The notes: generated by a model not told the origin, from the sequence alone. A stretch of DNA of 43,546 bases from Pseudomonadota bacterium (GCA_021782365.1 JAJXVB010000015.1:1-43546); one strand, 5' to 3'. Shown: positions 11,682 to 21,382, counted from the stretch's first letter. Translations and numbers: made by a program.

Positions 11682-11944
11682 AATCGGCTTCCCAGGGCTG
11701 GTATTTTGAAAGTGGCTCGAGTTAATCAAGAATACTGTCTAAAAGAATATATATATACATAATCATAACAATAAGCAGATTCTTCGTTGTTTATTAATCC
11801 ATTTAACCTAAATAAAACAAAATCTTAATTAAAATATAAACCTGTTCCTAGAGCGTTGATTATTTGCAACCCAAATGTGGATAAATTTTGAATTTCACAG
11901 AAAATCAAAAAAAGCACACAAGTTATACACAGCTTCTCCTCAGC
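11682..11944. other. Candidate oriC in the dnaA-dnaN gap
   Basis: The gap is strikingly AT-rich, with an alternating AT tract and A/T stretches from about 11740 to 11840 that could serve as an unwinding element. It contains a perfect DnaA box (TGTGGATAA, 11876-11884, the reverse of TTATCCACA) and a one-mismatch box TTATACACA at 11923-11931. TTATCC recurs at the dnaA stop (11945). Position between dnaA and dnaN, box content and composition agree with a bacterial origin. Only a few boxes are visible, so the functional origin may also use the dnaA-rpmH gap. Confidence 0.65.
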
Positions 11945-13294
11945 TTATCCATTTAATGTCTGATGCAGGATTTTATAATCAGCAGCGATTGCAGGATCGG
12001 TATTCCTAAGACTGGCAATATTCTGGCATGCATGGATGACTGTTGAGTGATCCTTTCCTCCAAAAGCATTTCCGATCTCCGGCAAGCTCATCGTAGTCAA
12101 TTCTCTTGCTAGCATCATTGCCATTTGCCTCGGACGGGTCAGGTTTCTTGTCCGCTTTTTGGAAAGCAGCTCGACAAGCTTGATTCGGTAAAAGTCAGCG
12201 ACGGTTTTTTGTATGTTATCTATCGTGATTTGCCGATTTTTTGCGATCAGGATGTCTTTCAATGCTTCCCTGGCTGTTTCCAATGATATGGCGGTCTTGT
12301 GAAACTTTGTATACGCTTCAACGCGCTTTAATGCACCTTCAAGCTCTCGTATGTTCGAATTGACGTGTTTGGCTATGAAAAATGCAACCGCATCATCCAG
12401 CACACAACCGCTGATGGCAGCCTTTTTTAGCAGAATGGCGACGCGCATTTCGAGTTCCGGCGGCTCTATTTCAATCGTCAGTCCCCAGCCAAAACGCGAA
12501 ATCAAGCGACTTTCAAGGCCAGTCAGTTCTTTAGGGAAAGTATCGCTGGTGATGATGATCTGTTTGTGGGTGTCTATCAACGTGTTGAAGGCATAGAAAA
12601 ACTCTTCCTGGGTCTTGCTTTTGTCGGAAAAGAACTGGATATCGTCGATCAGCAATACGTCGAGAGAATGATAATACTGTTTGAACTCCTCAAAATTATT
12701 GGTGCGGTACGCTTTCACGACATCAGCAACATAGCGTTCCGCATGCATGTAGCAGACTTTTGCCTCTGGGCGATTCAGGCAAATCTGGTTGCCAATCGCC
12801 TGGGCCAGATGGGTCTTCCCAAGCCCTACTCCCCCATAGATAAACAAGGGGTTGTATGAAACACCCGGCAATTCGGAAACCTGGGTGGCTGCCGCAAAAG
12901 CCAGCTGATTTGCTTTCCCGATGACGAAGTTATCGAATGTCAGGCTATGGTTTAGCTCTCCATAACCTCTTTGCGATCTATCCGGTTTATGCTTGGGTTC
13001 AGTTTTTTTTGTATTTACCGGAGCTGCCGGGGCCGCTTCATTGGCCGAAAGTGTTTCCAGTACGCGAAATTCGAATTCAGGCGTCTCGGAGTAGAATTGC
13101 TTTGCATGCTTCAAGATTTCGGTGAAAAAACGTTCCTGCAATATTTTCAGGGTAAAAGAGTTGGGAGCAGTCAAAACCAGCCGACCGTTATCCTTCAACA
13201 AGGAAAGCGGCTTTATCCATGAGTTGAATTGACGGGAAGGCAGGTTTTTCTCAAACCAAAGGAGGCACGATTGCCAAAACTCATTTTCTTGCAT
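11945..13294 (-). CDS. dnaA: Chromosomal replication initiator protein
   Basis: DnaA binds DnaA boxes at oriC and opens the duplex to start replication. The protein is 449 residues, a usual length. Domain I lies at the N-terminus (WLKPL-like region), followed by a short variable linker. The AAA+ domain has Walker A GGVGLGKTH near residue 152 and Walker B LLIDDIQFF near 215, with the arginine-finger region SRLISRFGWG. The C-terminal DNA-binding domain includes the signature DHSTVIHACQNI. The ATG at 13294 has a weak Shine-Dalgarno site. It is flanked by AT-rich gaps with DnaA boxes on both sides, which fits autoregulation. Confidence 0.98.
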   Translation of the reverse strand: MQENEFWQSCLLWFEKNLPSRQFNSWIKPLSLLKDNGRLVLTAPNSFTLKILQERFFTEILKHAKQFYSETPEFEFRVLETLSANEAAPAAPVNTKKTEPKHKPDRSQRGYGELNHSLTFDNFVIGKANQLAFAAATQVSELPGVSYNPLFIYGGVGLGKTHLAQAIGNQICLNRPEAKVCYMHAERYVADVVKAYRTNNFEEFKQYYHSLDVLLIDDIQFFSDKSKTQEEFFYAFNTLIDTHKQIIITSDTFPKELTGLESRLISRFGWGLTIEIEPPELEMRVAILLKKAAISGCVLDDAVAFFIAKHVNSNIRELEGALKRVEAYTKFHKTAISLETAREALKDILIAKNRQITIDNIQKTVADFYRIKLVELLSKKRTRNLTRPRQMAMMLARELTTMSLPEIGNAFGGKDHSTVIHACQNIASLRNTDPAIAADYKILHQTLNG

Positions 13295-13358
13295 ACAAAC
13301 TCGATAAACCGGTAATCTGTGATCAGCACGGAGATGATTCTACAGGTCTTGAGGAAAC

Positions 13359-13367
13359 TTATCCACA
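13359..13367 (+). promoter_or_regulatory. DnaA box between dnaA and rpmH
   Basis: TTATCCACA is a perfect consensus DnaA box in the divergent gap between dnaA and rpmH, 21 bp upstream of the rpmH -35 element. It could serve autoregulation of dnaA or form part of a bipartite origin with the boxes at 11876 and 11923. Confidence 0.8.
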
Positions 13368-13387
13368 GGCCGATTTTCAAATATGTC

Positions 13388-13416
13388 TTGACACATCATA
13401 AGTAACATATTGTAAT
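13388..13416 (+). promoter_or_regulatory. Promoter of rpmH and the downstream gene run
   Basis: TTGACA (13388-13393) and TGTAAT (13411-13416) are separated by 17 bases, a near-ideal sigma70 promoter. It starts transcription about 28 nt before the rpmH ATG. It probably drives rpmH-rnpA-yidD-yidC and perhaps further genes. Confidence 0.8.
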
Positions 13417-13450
13417 ACCGAGTTTTATGACTTGTGAAGGATAATTCAAA

Positions 13451-13585
13451 ATGAAACGTACATATCAACCATCGGTTACGAAGAGAAAGCGCACGCATGG
13501 TTTCCTGGTGCGGATGAAAACGCGCGGAGGCAGGGCTGTAATTCGCGCACGTCGTGCAAAGGGCCGTGCAAAGCTCGCCGTCTAA
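13451..13585 (+). CDS. rpmH: 50S ribosomal protein L34
   Basis: This is a 44-residue, very basic protein, [20 protein letters not shown] to AKLAV, the standard L34 length and sequence. It is a component of the large ribosomal subunit. AAGGA lies nine bases before the ATG and a strong promoter precedes it. The conserved order rpmH-rnpA-yidD-yidC follows. Confidence 0.98.
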   Translation: MKRTYQPSVTKRKRTHGFLVRMKTRGGRAVIRARRAKGRAKLAV

Positions 13586-13937
13586 ACGGGCGAATAGTTA
13601 TACGGCCGCGCAAAGAATTCCGCGCGGTTTAGGCTATGGGCAATGCCTGAAATCAAGGTCGGTTTCAGATGAGTATTTCAAACTATTTTTTGCAAATAAT
13701 CACCTGAAAAAGGCCAGGCTGGGCATTGTCGTGGCAAAAAAATATTTTCCCAGATCGGTAGACAGGAACAGCACAAAGCGGAAAATTCGTGAATCCTTCC
13801 GGATTCATCAGATAAGAGAGTGCGGTGTGGATGTTGTTGTGATGGCCCGAAAAGTCGAGCATCCAGGCCCCGAGTTGTATAAAATCCATTTGGACAGACT
13901 CTTCAGCAAGGTAGCGGTACTATGCGCACAATCCTGA
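13554..13937 (+). CDS. rnpA: Ribonuclease P protein component, N-terminus apparently frameshifted
   Basis: RnpA assists the RNase P RNA in 5' maturation of tRNAs. The body is clear: [20 protein letters not shown], then [19 protein letters not shown] with the RNR-like motif ([11 protein letters not shown]), and the C-terminal strand VDVVVMARK. The expected N-terminal element, [12 protein letters not shown], is present but in a different frame. It runs into TAG at 13630-13632, exactly where LGYG begins in the body frame. One extra T in GGTTTAG would join the two. The only start in the body frame is a GTG at 13554 inside rpmH, which gives an unrelated leader. I therefore read this as a sequencing or true single-base frameshift. 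The true start is uncertain. The gene ends 16 bp inside yidD. Confidence 0.8.
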   Translation: MQRAVQSSPSKRANSYTAAQRIPRGLGYGQCLKSRSVSDEYFKLFFANNHLKKARLGIVVAKKYFPRSVDRNSTKRKIRESFRIHQIRECGVDVVVMARKVEHPGPELYKIHLDRLFSKVAVLCAQS

Positions 13938-14131
13938 TAAAGCTCATCCGTGGCTACCAGTATCTGATAAGCCCGCTTTTTCCACCTACCTGCCGGTTTA
14001 CGCCCAGCTGTTCCCATTACGCTTGCGAAGTTTTAAGCAAGCACGGATTTTTTAAGGGAACATGGCTCAGCCTTGTACGTCTTCTTCGCTGTAACCCCTG
14101 GAATCCGGGCGGTTATGATCCAGCACCATAA
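13922..14131 (+). CDS. yidD: Membrane protein insertion efficiency factor YidD
   Basis: This is a 69-residue protein with the family pattern [27 protein letters not shown] and three conserved cysteines (CRF, CSH, RCNPW). YidD is a small membrane-associated protein linked to YidC-dependent membrane insertion; its exact mechanism is unsettled. The start overlaps the rnpA end by 16 bp, and yidC begins 15 bp after its stop. This is the classical rpmH-rnpA-yidD-yidC cluster. Confidence 0.95.
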   Translation: MRTILIKLIRGYQYLISPLFPPTCRFTPSCSHYACEVLSKHGFFKGTWLSLVRLLRCNPWNPGGYDPAP

Positions 14132-14146
14132 ATATTAAAAATCATT

Positions 14147-15763
14147 ATGGACTTTCAAAGACTCTTCCTTTTTTTAATCTTTTCCTTTTCCTTGATGATG
14201 GTCTGGGATGGCTGGCAACGCTACCAGCATCCGCAGCCCGTTGTATCCGAAGCAGCTCAATCCGTGAATGCTCCAAAAGGCGTTGAGGGCCATGCTCAAA
14301 TCATCCAGAGCGCGAAAGAGGCTCCTGCAGGAAAGATGATCAAGGTCAGGACAGACCTGATGACCGTTGAGATCAACACGGCTGGCGGAGACATTCAGGG
14401 GCTCAGCTTTTTGAAGCATCCTGACAGGCTCGACAAGAACAAGAACCAGGCATTGTTCGAAAAAGGTCCTGGCACACACAACTACGTCGCGCAGACGGGG
14501 CTTCTGGGTGGGGGTTTGCCTAACCATACAACCCTTTTCACAAGCGATCAGGATAACTATCAGATGAGCGAAAACGCCGACAAACTTCAGGTTGTCCTGA
14601 AAGCAATCGGCGCGGACGGGGTGAAAGTGACGAAAACAATCACTTTTCACAAGGACAGCTATGTCGTCGATGTCACCTATCAAATCGAAAACGACGGAAG
14701 TCAGCCAGTCAAGACATCAGCCTATTATCAGTTCACGCGGGATGACAAGGAGCCTGCTGGGCTCACCAAAATGGTCCCGACCTTTACGGGGGTAGCGGTT
14801 TATACCGACAAGGACAAGTTCCAGAAAGTCAGCTTTCAGGATGTCGCAAAAGGTAAGGTCAAATATCCTTCAGAATCGAACGATGGCTGGATAGGCATAT
14901 TGCAGCACTACTTTGTTGCGGCATGGATACCAGAAGAACACGTGAAGCGCGAATTCTATACACGCAAACTCGAAGACGGGATATATTCGGCAGGCATGAT
15001 CATGCCTTTTCCGACGGTTCTTCCCGGACAAAAGGCCAGCATGACGGTGCCTTTTTACGCAGGTCCGGCAGAATCCAGCCTCAATGCGATTGCTCCGGGC
15101 CTTGGATTGACGGTGGATTATGGCTGGCTGACAGTCGTTGCAACCCCTATTTTCAGCACCCTGAGTTTCATACACGGCCTTGTCGGAAACTGGGGGGTGG
15201 CTATCATCATCCTGACGCTGCTGATCAAAATCCTCTTCTTCCCGCTGTCAGCCGCGAGCTACAGGTCGATGGCGAAGATGCGCATGATGGCTCCGAAGCT
15301 TGAGAAAATAAAGCAGCAATATGCCAACGATCGCGAACAGTTGAACCGCGCGATGATGGACCTTTACAAAACCGAAAAGATCAATCCGCTTGGCGGGTGC
15401 CTTCCGGTGGTGATTCAGATTCCGGTATTCATTTCGCTTTACTGGTCCATACTCGCGAGCGTCGAGATGCGCTATGCGCCGTTTTTCGGCTGGATCACGG
15501 ACTTGTCTGCCCCTGATCCGTATTACATATTGCCGGTTCTCATGGGAATCAGCATGCTGATGCAGTCGAGGCTCAATCCCGCTCCACCAGATCCCATGCA
15601 GGCAAAGATCATGAAGATCATGCCGGTGGCTTTCAGCGTGATGTTCTTCTTCTTCCCGGCGGGTTTGGTTCTATATTCAATCGTCAATAACGGTTTGTCC
15701 ATTGCCCAGCAATGGTACATAACCCGCAAGATTGGTGTCGCGGGCTCAGGTGCAAAAAACTGA
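14147..15763 (+). CDS. yidC: Membrane protein insertase YidC
   Basis: YidC inserts and folds inner-membrane proteins, alone or with SecYEG, and its clients include ATP synthase subunits a and c encoded downstream. The protein is 538 residues, a normal proteobacterial length. An N-terminal membrane anchor (residues about 4-20) is followed by a large periplasmic beta domain (about 45-330). The conserved insertase core has five membrane segments starting near GNWGVAIIILTLLIKILFFP, with the cytosolic charged loop RMMAPKLEKIKQQY. The C-terminal tail is short. The ATG follows yidD by 15 bp; its stop overlaps the likely mnmE start. Confidence 0.97.
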   Translation: MDFQRLFLFLIFSFSLMMVWDGWQRYQHPQPVVSEAAQSVNAPKGVEGHAQIIQSAKEAPAGKMIKVRTDLMTVEINTAGGDIQGLSFLKHPDRLDKNKNQALFEKGPGTHNYVAQTGLLGGGLPNHTTLFTSDQDNYQMSENADKLQVVLKAIGADGVKVTKTITFHKDSYVVDVTYQIENDGSQPVKTSAYYQFTRDDKEPAGLTKMVPTFTGVAVYTDKDKFQKVSFQDVAKGKVKYPSESNDGWIGILQHYFVAAWIPEEHVKREFYTRKLEDGIYSAGMIMPFPTVLPGQKASMTVPFYAGPAESSLNAIAPGLGLTVDYGWLTVVATPIFSTLSFIHGLVGNWGVAIIILTLLIKILFFPLSAASYRSMAKMRMMAPKLEKIKQQYANDREQLNRAMMDLYKTEKINPLGGCLPVVIQIPVFISLYWSILASVEMRYAPFFGWITDLSAPDPYYILPVLMGISMLMQSRLNPAPPDPMQAKIMKIMPVAFSVMFFFFPAGLVLYSIVNNGLSIAQQWYITRKIGVAGSGAKN

Positions 15764-17075
15764 CACGATAGCTGCGGTAGCCACGGCTCAGGGCCAGGGC
15801 GGAATCGGGGTTGTACGCATTTCAGGCCCGGCATCAGCGGCCTTTGCCGCTGAAGTGCTGGGAAAGCTCCCCGAGCCGCGCCGCGCCACTTACACCGGCT
15901 TCCTGGATGAAAATCGGGAAGCAATCGATCAGGGCATCGCCATCTTCTTCCCCGCACCGAATTCCTTCACGGGCGAGGATGTGCTCGAACTGCAGGGGCA
16001 TGGCGGTCCTGCGGTGTTGCAACTGATACTGCAGCGTTGCCTGAATCTGGGCGCCCGGCTTGCAGAACCGGGAGAGTTCACCCGGCGCGCTTTCCTGAAC
16101 GACAAGCTCGATCTGGCGCAGGCTGAAAGCGTCGCTGATCTAATCTCGGCGACAACCGCTGAAGCCGCACGCAGCGCGATGAGGTCTCTTCAGGGAGAGT
16201 TCTCAGAAGAAATACACGCCCTTCTGGAATCTCTTGTGAAATTGCGCATGCTGGTTGAAGCCATGCTCGATTTTCCCGAGGAGGAGATAGACGAGGCGGA
16301 TACGGATCTATGCAGATCAGGGCTGCAGGCGCTAAGGGAGAATCTGCAGAATACCCTCAAGGCCGCAAAGCAGGGCAGCCTTTTGCGCAACGGAGCGCAT
16401 ATCGCATTGCTGGGAAGGCCTAATGTCGGCAAGTCCAGCCTCCTGAATCGCCTGTCAGGGATTGAAGTCGCGCTGGTCAGCGACGTGCCGGGAACGACGC
16501 GCGATGTGATAAGGGAGGCGATACAGATTCGCGGTATACCGTTGCACATCATGGATACTGCAGGCCTCAGGGAATCCGGCGACGAAATCGAAAACATGGG
16601 TATGGAGAGGACTCGCCAGGCGGCAGAAAAGGCGGATCTGATCCTGCTTCTCGTGGATGCTTCCAATGGCCGAATGCTGGAAGACGAGGAGATCATTTCA
16701 GGCCTTCCCCGGGACATTCCCCATCTGCTGGTTTACAACAAGGCAGACCTTCTCGGGAAAGACGTGAAAAGGGGATCAGGAATCTATGTTTCGGCAAAAT
16801 CGGGCGAAGGGATGGAAGAGCTTCGCGAGGAAATACTCAGGATGATAGGCTGGCGTCATCAGGAGGGAGGGGCCTTCATCGCGCGACAAAGGCACCTTGC
16901 CGCACTCAACGAAACCATGTCCCATGTCGATCGCGCCTTTGACGCCCTGCAGAATCCCGAGCTGCTCGCCGAGGAGCTGCGTCTGGCCCAGCAGGCATTG
17001 AACAGCATCACGGGAAGATTTTCGTCAGACGACTTGCTCGGGGAAATATTCAGCCATTTTTGCATAGGAAAGTGA
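15750..17075 (+). CDS. mnmE: tRNA modification GTPase MnmE
   Basis: MnmE works with MnmG to build cmnm5U at the wobble base of certain tRNAs. The N-terminal folate-binding domain begins DTIAAVATAQGQGGIG. A GTPase domain is inserted with P-loop GRPNVGKSS, switch DVPGTTRD, DTAGLRES and NKADL. The protein ends with the family motif CIGK, whose cysteine is conserved. I chose GTG 15750 because it leaves the family N-terminus; TTG 15732 and GTG 15735 are in frame upstream. All three overlap the end of yidC. The stop codon lies inside the second parS palindrome. The partner mnmG follows. Confidence 0.96.
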   Translation: MQKTDTIAAVATAQGQGGIGVVRISGPASAAFAAEVLGKLPEPRRATYTGFLDENREAIDQGIAIFFPAPNSFTGEDVLELQGHGGPAVLQLILQRCLNLGARLAEPGEFTRRAFLNDKLDLAQAESVADLISATTAEAARSAMRSLQGEFSEEIHALLESLVKLRMLVEAMLDFPEEEIDEADTDLCRSGLQALRENLQNTLKAAKQGSLLRNGAHIALLGRPNVGKSSLLNRLSGIEVALVSDVPGTTRDVIREAIQIRGIPLHIMDTAGLRESGDEIENMGMERTRQAAEKADLILLLVDASNGRMLEDEEIISGLPRDIPHLLVYNKADLLGKDVKRGSGIYVSAKSGEGMEELREEILRMIGWRHQEGGAFIARQRHLAALNETMSHVDRAFDALQNPELLAEELRLAQQALNSITGRFSSDDLLGEIFSHFCIGK

Positions 17076-17091
17076 TGTTTCACGTGAAACA
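17076..17091. promoter_or_regulatory. parS centromere site between mnmE and mnmG
   Basis: TGTTTCACGTGAAACA again matches the parS consensus perfectly. Here the symmetry extends to 22 bp (17073-17094) and takes in the mnmE stop codon. The site lies about 3.4 kb upstream of parB. Confidence 0.95.
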
Positions 17092-17149
17092 TCATATCGA
17101 CGGCTCGACTCGTGTATCATTCGCATCCTTTTAGTCAGATAGCAGCAAC

Positions 17150-19042
17150 ATGAAATTTCCAGATGTATTCGACGTGATCGTTGTGGGCGGAGGGCATGCC
17201 GGAACAGAGGCAGCCCTTGCAAGCGCGCGGGCTGGCTGCAGGACTTTGCTGCTCAGCCATAACATCGAGACGCTCGGCCAGATGTCCTGCAATCCATCCA
17301 TAGGCGGAATAGGGAAGGGTCATCTTGTCAAGGAGGTGGATGCCCTGGGCGGCGCGATGGCGAGAGCGACGGATGAAGGCGGCATCCAGTTTCGCACGCT
17401 GAACGCCAGCAAAGGATATGCCGTAAGGGCGACGCGCGCGCAGGCTGACAGGGTACTGTACAAGCAGGCGATCAGGACCATGCTTGAAAACCAGCCCAAC
17501 CTGTGGCTGTTCCAGCAGGCCGTGGACGATCTGATGCTCGAGCAGGACAGGGTGTCGGGTGTTGTGACGCAGCTTGGGCTGCGTTTTCACAGCAGGGCAG
17601 TCGTTTTGACCGCAGGAACATTTCTTGCCGGACTGATCCATGTGGGGCAGTCGAACTATCAGGCAGGGAGAGCTGGAGATCCGCCGGCCCTTAGCCTGGC
17701 GCATCGCCTGAGAGAGTTGAAACTCCCGGTTGGACGCCTGAAAACAGGGACTCCGCCGCGCATAGACGGACGAACCATAGACTACTCAATACTCAAAATC
17801 CAGCCTGGCGATGATCCTGTTCCTGTGTTTTCATTCATGGGGAATGCTTCCCGGCATCCAAGGCAGCTTCCCTGCTGGATAACCGAAACCAGCGAGCGGA
17901 CCCATGAAATCATCAGGAAGGGCCTGGACCGCTCGCCCCTGTTTACGGGGGTCATCGAAGGGATAGGCCCGCGCTATTGCCCGTCCATAGAGGACAAGAT
18001 CACGCGTTTCGCTGACAAGGGGTCTCACCAGATCTTTCTTGAGCCGGAAGGGCTGACGACTCACGAGGTGTATCCGAACGGGATTTCCACAAGCCTTCCA
18101 TTTGACGTGCAATTGGATCTGGTGCGCTCCATCAGGGGCATGGAAAACGCGCATATATTGCGACCCGGATATGCAATAGAGTATGACTACTTCAATCCGT
18201 GCGGTTTGAAGAGCTCTCTTGAAACCAAGGCGATACGAGGGCTCTTTTTCGCGGGCCAGATCAATGGAACGACGGGATATGAAGAGGCGGCCGCGCAGGG
18301 CCTGCTTGCGGGACTGAATGCTGCGCTCCAGGTGCGTGAGATGGAGGCGTGGTGCCCGAGGCGGGATGAAGCATACCTTGGCGTGCTGGTCGACGATCTG
18401 ATAACGCAGGGTGTGTCCGAGCCCTACAGGATGTTCACGAGCAGAGCGGAGTACCGGTTGCAGCTGCGAGAGGATAACGCAGATCTGCGCCTGACAGAGA
18501 TCGGACGCAGACTGGGTGTCGTGGATGACGAAAGGTGGACTGTCTTCAACAAGAAGCGGGATGCGATCGCGGCTGAAAAAGAGCGACTGAAGAGCACGTG
18601 GGTGAATCCGCGGATTGTGTCCAAAGACGATGCGGAGCGGGTACTGGGAAAAAACATCGAGAGGGAATATTCGCTGTACGATTTGCTGCTGAGGCCCAAC
18701 GTCAATTATGCGGATTTGATGACGTTGCCGGGTGCGGGTAGGCCTCTGGAGGATCAAAAAGTATCCGAGCAGGTTGAAATTCAGGCAAAATATCAAGGAT
18801 ATATAGAACGCCAGAATGCGGAAGTAAAGAGCGGCGAATACAACGAGTCCCTGAAATTGCCTCTGGATATGGACTACCGCGACGTGCGGGGCCTATCCAT
18901 AGAAGTCCAGCAAAAACTGAACTTGAACAAGCCTGAAACAGTAGGCCAGGCTTCGAGGATTTCCGGCATTACGCCTGCGGCGATATCGCTGCTGCTGGTG
19001 CATTTGAAGCGCGGGTTTCGCGATGCAAAAGCGGCTGATTGA
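17150..19042 (+). CDS. mnmG: tRNA uridine-5-carboxymethylaminomethyl modification enzyme MnmG (GidA)
   Basis: MnmG is the FAD-dependent partner of MnmE in wobble-uridine modification. It is 630 residues, the usual length. The N-terminal dinucleotide fold reads [19 protein letters not shown]. The family signatures [20 protein letters not shown] and TGTPPRIDG are present, along with a helical C-terminal region that contacts MnmE. The ATG at 17150 follows the parS site. The final 20 bp overlap the start of rsmG, which suggests coupled translation. Confidence 0.98.
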   Translation: MKFPDVFDVIVVGGGHAGTEAALASARAGCRTLLLSHNIETLGQMSCNPSIGGIGKGHLVKEVDALGGAMARATDEGGIQFRTLNASKGYAVRATRAQADRVLYKQAIRTMLENQPNLWLFQQAVDDLMLEQDRVSGVVTQLGLRFHSRAVVLTAGTFLAGLIHVGQSNYQAGRAGDPPALSLAHRLRELKLPVGRLKTGTPPRIDGRTIDYSILKIQPGDDPVPVFSFMGNASRHPRQLPCWITETSERTHEIIRKGLDRSPLFTGVIEGIGPRYCPSIEDKITRFADKGSHQIFLEPEGLTTHEVYPNGISTSLPFDVQLDLVRSIRGMENAHILRPGYAIEYDYFNPCGLKSSLETKAIRGLFFAGQINGTTGYEEAAAQGLLAGLNAALQVREMEAWCPRRDEAYLGVLVDDLITQGVSEPYRMFTSRAEYRLQLREDNADLRLTEIGRRLGVVDDERWTVFNKKRDAIAAEKERLKSTWVNPRIVSKDDAERVLGKNIEREYSLYDLLLRPNVNYADLMTLPGAGRPLEDQKVSEQVEIQAKYQGYIERQNAEVKSGEYNESLKLPLDMDYRDVRGLSIEVQQKLNLNKPETVGQASRISGITPAAISLLLVHLKRGFRDAKAAD

Positions 19043-19682
19043 TAAGGGGGAGCTTAGCGCGGTTCTCGGGCGTGGAATAGAGCGGCTAGACCTCGACATA
19101 GACCGCGAAGCCCGGGAAAAGCTGATCGGATATCTGGAGCTTCTAAACAAGTGGAACAGGGTATATAACCTGACGGCAATCAGGGATCCCGGACAAATGG
19201 TTGTGCATCACCTGCTGGACAGCCTTGCGATCATGCCGCACGTGGATGGAAGGCGCTGGCTTGATGTTGGAAGCGGGGCGGGGCTGCCTGGAATGGTCCT
19301 GGCGATTGCGCGCCCGGACTGGCATGTCACCATGCTCGACAGCAACAGCAAGAAAACTGGATTCCTGCAGCAGGCGGCGATAGAGCTCGGATTGAGCAAT
19401 GCAGAGATCAGATGCGAAAGAGTAGAGGATTTTAGCGCGGAGCAGAAATTCGACAGGATCGTTTCGCGGGCATTTGCAGAGCTGGGAGATTTTCTGCGCT
19501 TGACACGCCATCTGATAGCAAAGGATGGCAGGTGGATTGCAATGAAGGGTTTGCCGGAAAGGGAGCTTCTAAACGTTCCGGACGATTGTTTGGTCGAAAA
19601 AGTCATAACGCTGGAAGTGCCGGATCTGCATGCCGCGCGCAGTCTGGTGATCGCAAGACTCAGGGAGGAAACGGCGGCATGA
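19023..19682 (+). CDS. rsmG: 16S rRNA (guanine-527-N7)-methyltransferase RsmG (GidB)
   Basis: RsmG methylates N7 of G527 in 16S rRNA using S-adenosylmethionine. The 219-residue protein carries the SAM motif [16 protein letters not shown] near residue 80, preceded by the typical [15 protein letters not shown]. Loss of this enzyme is known in other bacteria to give low-level streptomycin resistance. It overlaps mnmG upstream and parA downstream (ATGA), so it sits in a continuous coupled operon. Confidence 0.97.
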   Translation: MQKRLIDKGELSAVLGRGIERLDLDIDREAREKLIGYLELLNKWNRVYNLTAIRDPGQMVVHHLLDSLAIMPHVDGRRWLDVGSGAGLPGMVLAIARPDWHVTMLDSNSKKTGFLQQAAIELGLSNAEIRCERVEDFSAEQKFDRIVSRAFAELGDFLRLTRHLIAKDGRWIAMKGLPERELLNVPDDCLVEKVITLEVPDLHAARSLVIARLREETAA

Positions 19683-20455
19683 GCAAGATAATGGCGGTTG
19701 CAAATCAAAAGGGCGGGGTTGGCAAAACGACAACCACCGTGAATTTGGCCGCGAGCCTTGCGGCGGCCGGACAACGCGTTCTGCTGATCGACCTCGATCC
19801 ACAGGGCAACGCGACGATGGGAAGCGGGATAGACAAGCGAGACCTGGAAATCACCATATACCATGTTCTGTTGGGAAGAAAGACGGTATTCGAGGCGCGG
19901 AAAAAATCGGAGGTGGGCAAGTATGACGTGCTGCCCGCAAACCGCGATCTGGCTGGCGCAGAGATCGAGCTGGTGGACGTGCCGCACAGGGAAGCCCGCC
20001 TGAAGGACGCATTGCAGGCAGTCGAGAGCGAATATGATTTTATGCTGATCGATTGCCCTCCTGCCCTCAATCTGCTGACCCTGAACGGCTTGTGCGCGGC
20101 AAGGTCGGTGATGATTCCGATGCAGTGCGAGTACTACGCACTGGAAGGATTGAGCGATCTGGTAAATACCATAAGAAAGGTGAGGGCCAGCCTCAACCCC
20201 GTACTGGAAATAGAGGGACTGTTGCGCACCATGTTCGACCCTAGAAATATGCTGGCGCAGCAGGTGTCGGATCAACTGCAGGAGCATTTCGGCAACAAGG
20301 TATATCGCACGGTGATACCCAGAAATGTCCGCCTGGCCGAGGCGCCAAGCTACGGCGTTCCAGCCCTCTACCACGACAGGGTTTCAAAGGGGACGCAGGC
20401 ATATCTGGCTTTGGCCAACGAATTGATGAGCATTGAAGGCAGCTTGGGGAAATAA
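19679..20455 (+). CDS. parA: Chromosome partitioning ATPase ParA (Soj)
   Basis: ParA is a DNA-associated P-loop ATPase that moves ParB-parS complexes and so segregates the origins. It has 258 residues, starting [20 protein letters not shown] with the deviant Walker A and its signature lysine. LLIDLDPQGNATMG and FMLIDCPPALN are also present. There is no N-terminal HTH, so this is the chromosomal rather than the plasmid P1 type. The ATG overlaps the rsmG stop (ATGA). A longer frame upstream would lie inside rsmG and was rejected. parB follows by 3 bp. Confidence 0.97.
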   Translation: MSKIMAVANQKGGVGKTTTTVNLAASLAAAGQRVLLIDLDPQGNATMGSGIDKRDLEITIYHVLLGRKTVFEARKKSEVGKYDVLPANRDLAGAEIELVDVPHREARLKDALQAVESEYDFMLIDCPPALNLLTLNGLCAARSVMIPMQCEYYALEGLSDLVNTIRKVRASLNPVLEIEGLLRTMFDPRNMLAQQVSDQLQEHFGNKVYRTVIPRNVRLAEAPSYGVPALYHDRVSKGTQAYLALANELMSIEGSLGK

Positions 20456-20458
20456 ATC

Positions 20459-21304
20459 ATGGCAAAAACACAAAAGGGATTGGGGCGAGGGCTGGAGGCA
20501 TTGCTTTCTGCGGGCAAGGATGAAAAGGACGATGTTCTGCGCGATCTGAGCGTGAATCTGCTGAAGCCCGGGAAATACCAGCCCAGGACAAACATGGACA
20601 AGCATGCGCTGCATGAGCTCTCGGAGTCGATCAGGGCGCAGGGCGTGATGCAGCCGATACTGGTGCGACAGCTGGGCGATGAAAGCTATGAAATCATCGC
20701 GGGAGAAAGGCGTTGGCGCGCAGCCCAGCTAGCAGGCCTGACCCATGTTCCTGTGCTGGTGCGCAGCGTTCCGGACAAGGCGGCGCTTGCGATGGCGCTG
20801 ATCGAAAACATACAGAGGGAAAACCTGAATCCGCTGGAAGAGGCAATCGGCATTCAGCGCCTGATCAGCGAATTCGAGATGACGCACCAGGATGCGGCAG
20901 ACGCGGTAGGCCGTTCCAGAAGCGCGGCGAGCAACCTGTTGCGCCTGCTAAAACTTCCCGAGGCCCTCCAGAAGATGCTGATGGAAGGAAAGCTGGACAT
21001 GGGACATGCGCGTGCGCTTCTCGGGCTCGACGGGGCTCATCAGATCGCACTTGCAAACAAGATCGTTCACGAAGGACTTTCGGTCCGGGAGGCGGAAAGC
21101 CTCGCAAACAAGAGCCACGAGGAGAAGAAGCCGGTCAAGGCAAGAAGCAGGGATATCGTGAGGCTGGAGTCGAGATTGTCGGATCAGGTCGGCACCAAGG
21201 TCGAAATAAAGACGGGCAAGCACGGAGCGGGAAAGCTCATACTCAGTTTCGACAGCCATGAGAGTTTTGATAACCTGCTGGAAAGATTGAATTTAAGCAA
21301 GTAA
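20459..21304 (+). CDS. parB: Chromosome partitioning protein ParB (Spo0J)
   Basis: ParB binds parS and, as a CTP-dependent clamp, spreads on DNA. The protein is 281 residues. It starts KGLGRGLEALL, the ParA-interacting segment. The CTPase domain follows with GERRWRAAQLAG near residue 82 and ENIQRENLNPLEEA near 110. The HTH (MTHQDAADAVGRSRSAASN) comes next, then a C-terminal dimerisation region. Both perfect parS sites in the window (10517 and 17076) are its likely targets. It forms an operon with parA. Confidence 0.97.
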   Translation: MAKTQKGLGRGLEALLSAGKDEKDDVLRDLSVNLLKPGKYQPRTNMDKHALHELSESIRAQGVMQPILVRQLGDESYEIIAGERRWRAAQLAGLTHVPVLVRSVPDKAALAMALIENIQRENLNPLEEAIGIQRLISEFEMTHQDAADAVGRSRSAASNLLRLLKLPEALQKMLMEGKLDMGHARALLGLDGAHQIALANKIVHEGLSVREAESLANKSHEEKKPVKARSRDIVRLESRLSDQVGTKVEIKTGKHGAGKLILSFDSHESFDNLLERLNLSK

Positions 21305-21353
21305 TCATATTGTGAATATCCCACAAAATCCGGGGGTAAGCAACGCCGGATGT

Positions 21354-21382
21354 TTGACAGCCTGAAAATTGATGATTACAAT
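21354..21382 (+). promoter_or_regulatory. Promoter of the ATP synthase operon
   Basis: TTGACA (21354-21359) and TACAAT (21377-21382) are separated by 17 bases, a strong sigma70 match. The -10 element covers the ATG at 21381, so transcripts from here would start near 21389, inside the longest atpI frame. They would still cover atpB through atpC. Confidence 0.75.

Noticed and set aside
13612..13640. Programmed -1 ribosomal frameshift in rnpA
   Set aside because: The bases GGTTTAG do not form a standard slippery heptamer in frame, and rnpA is not known for this. A missing base is simpler.
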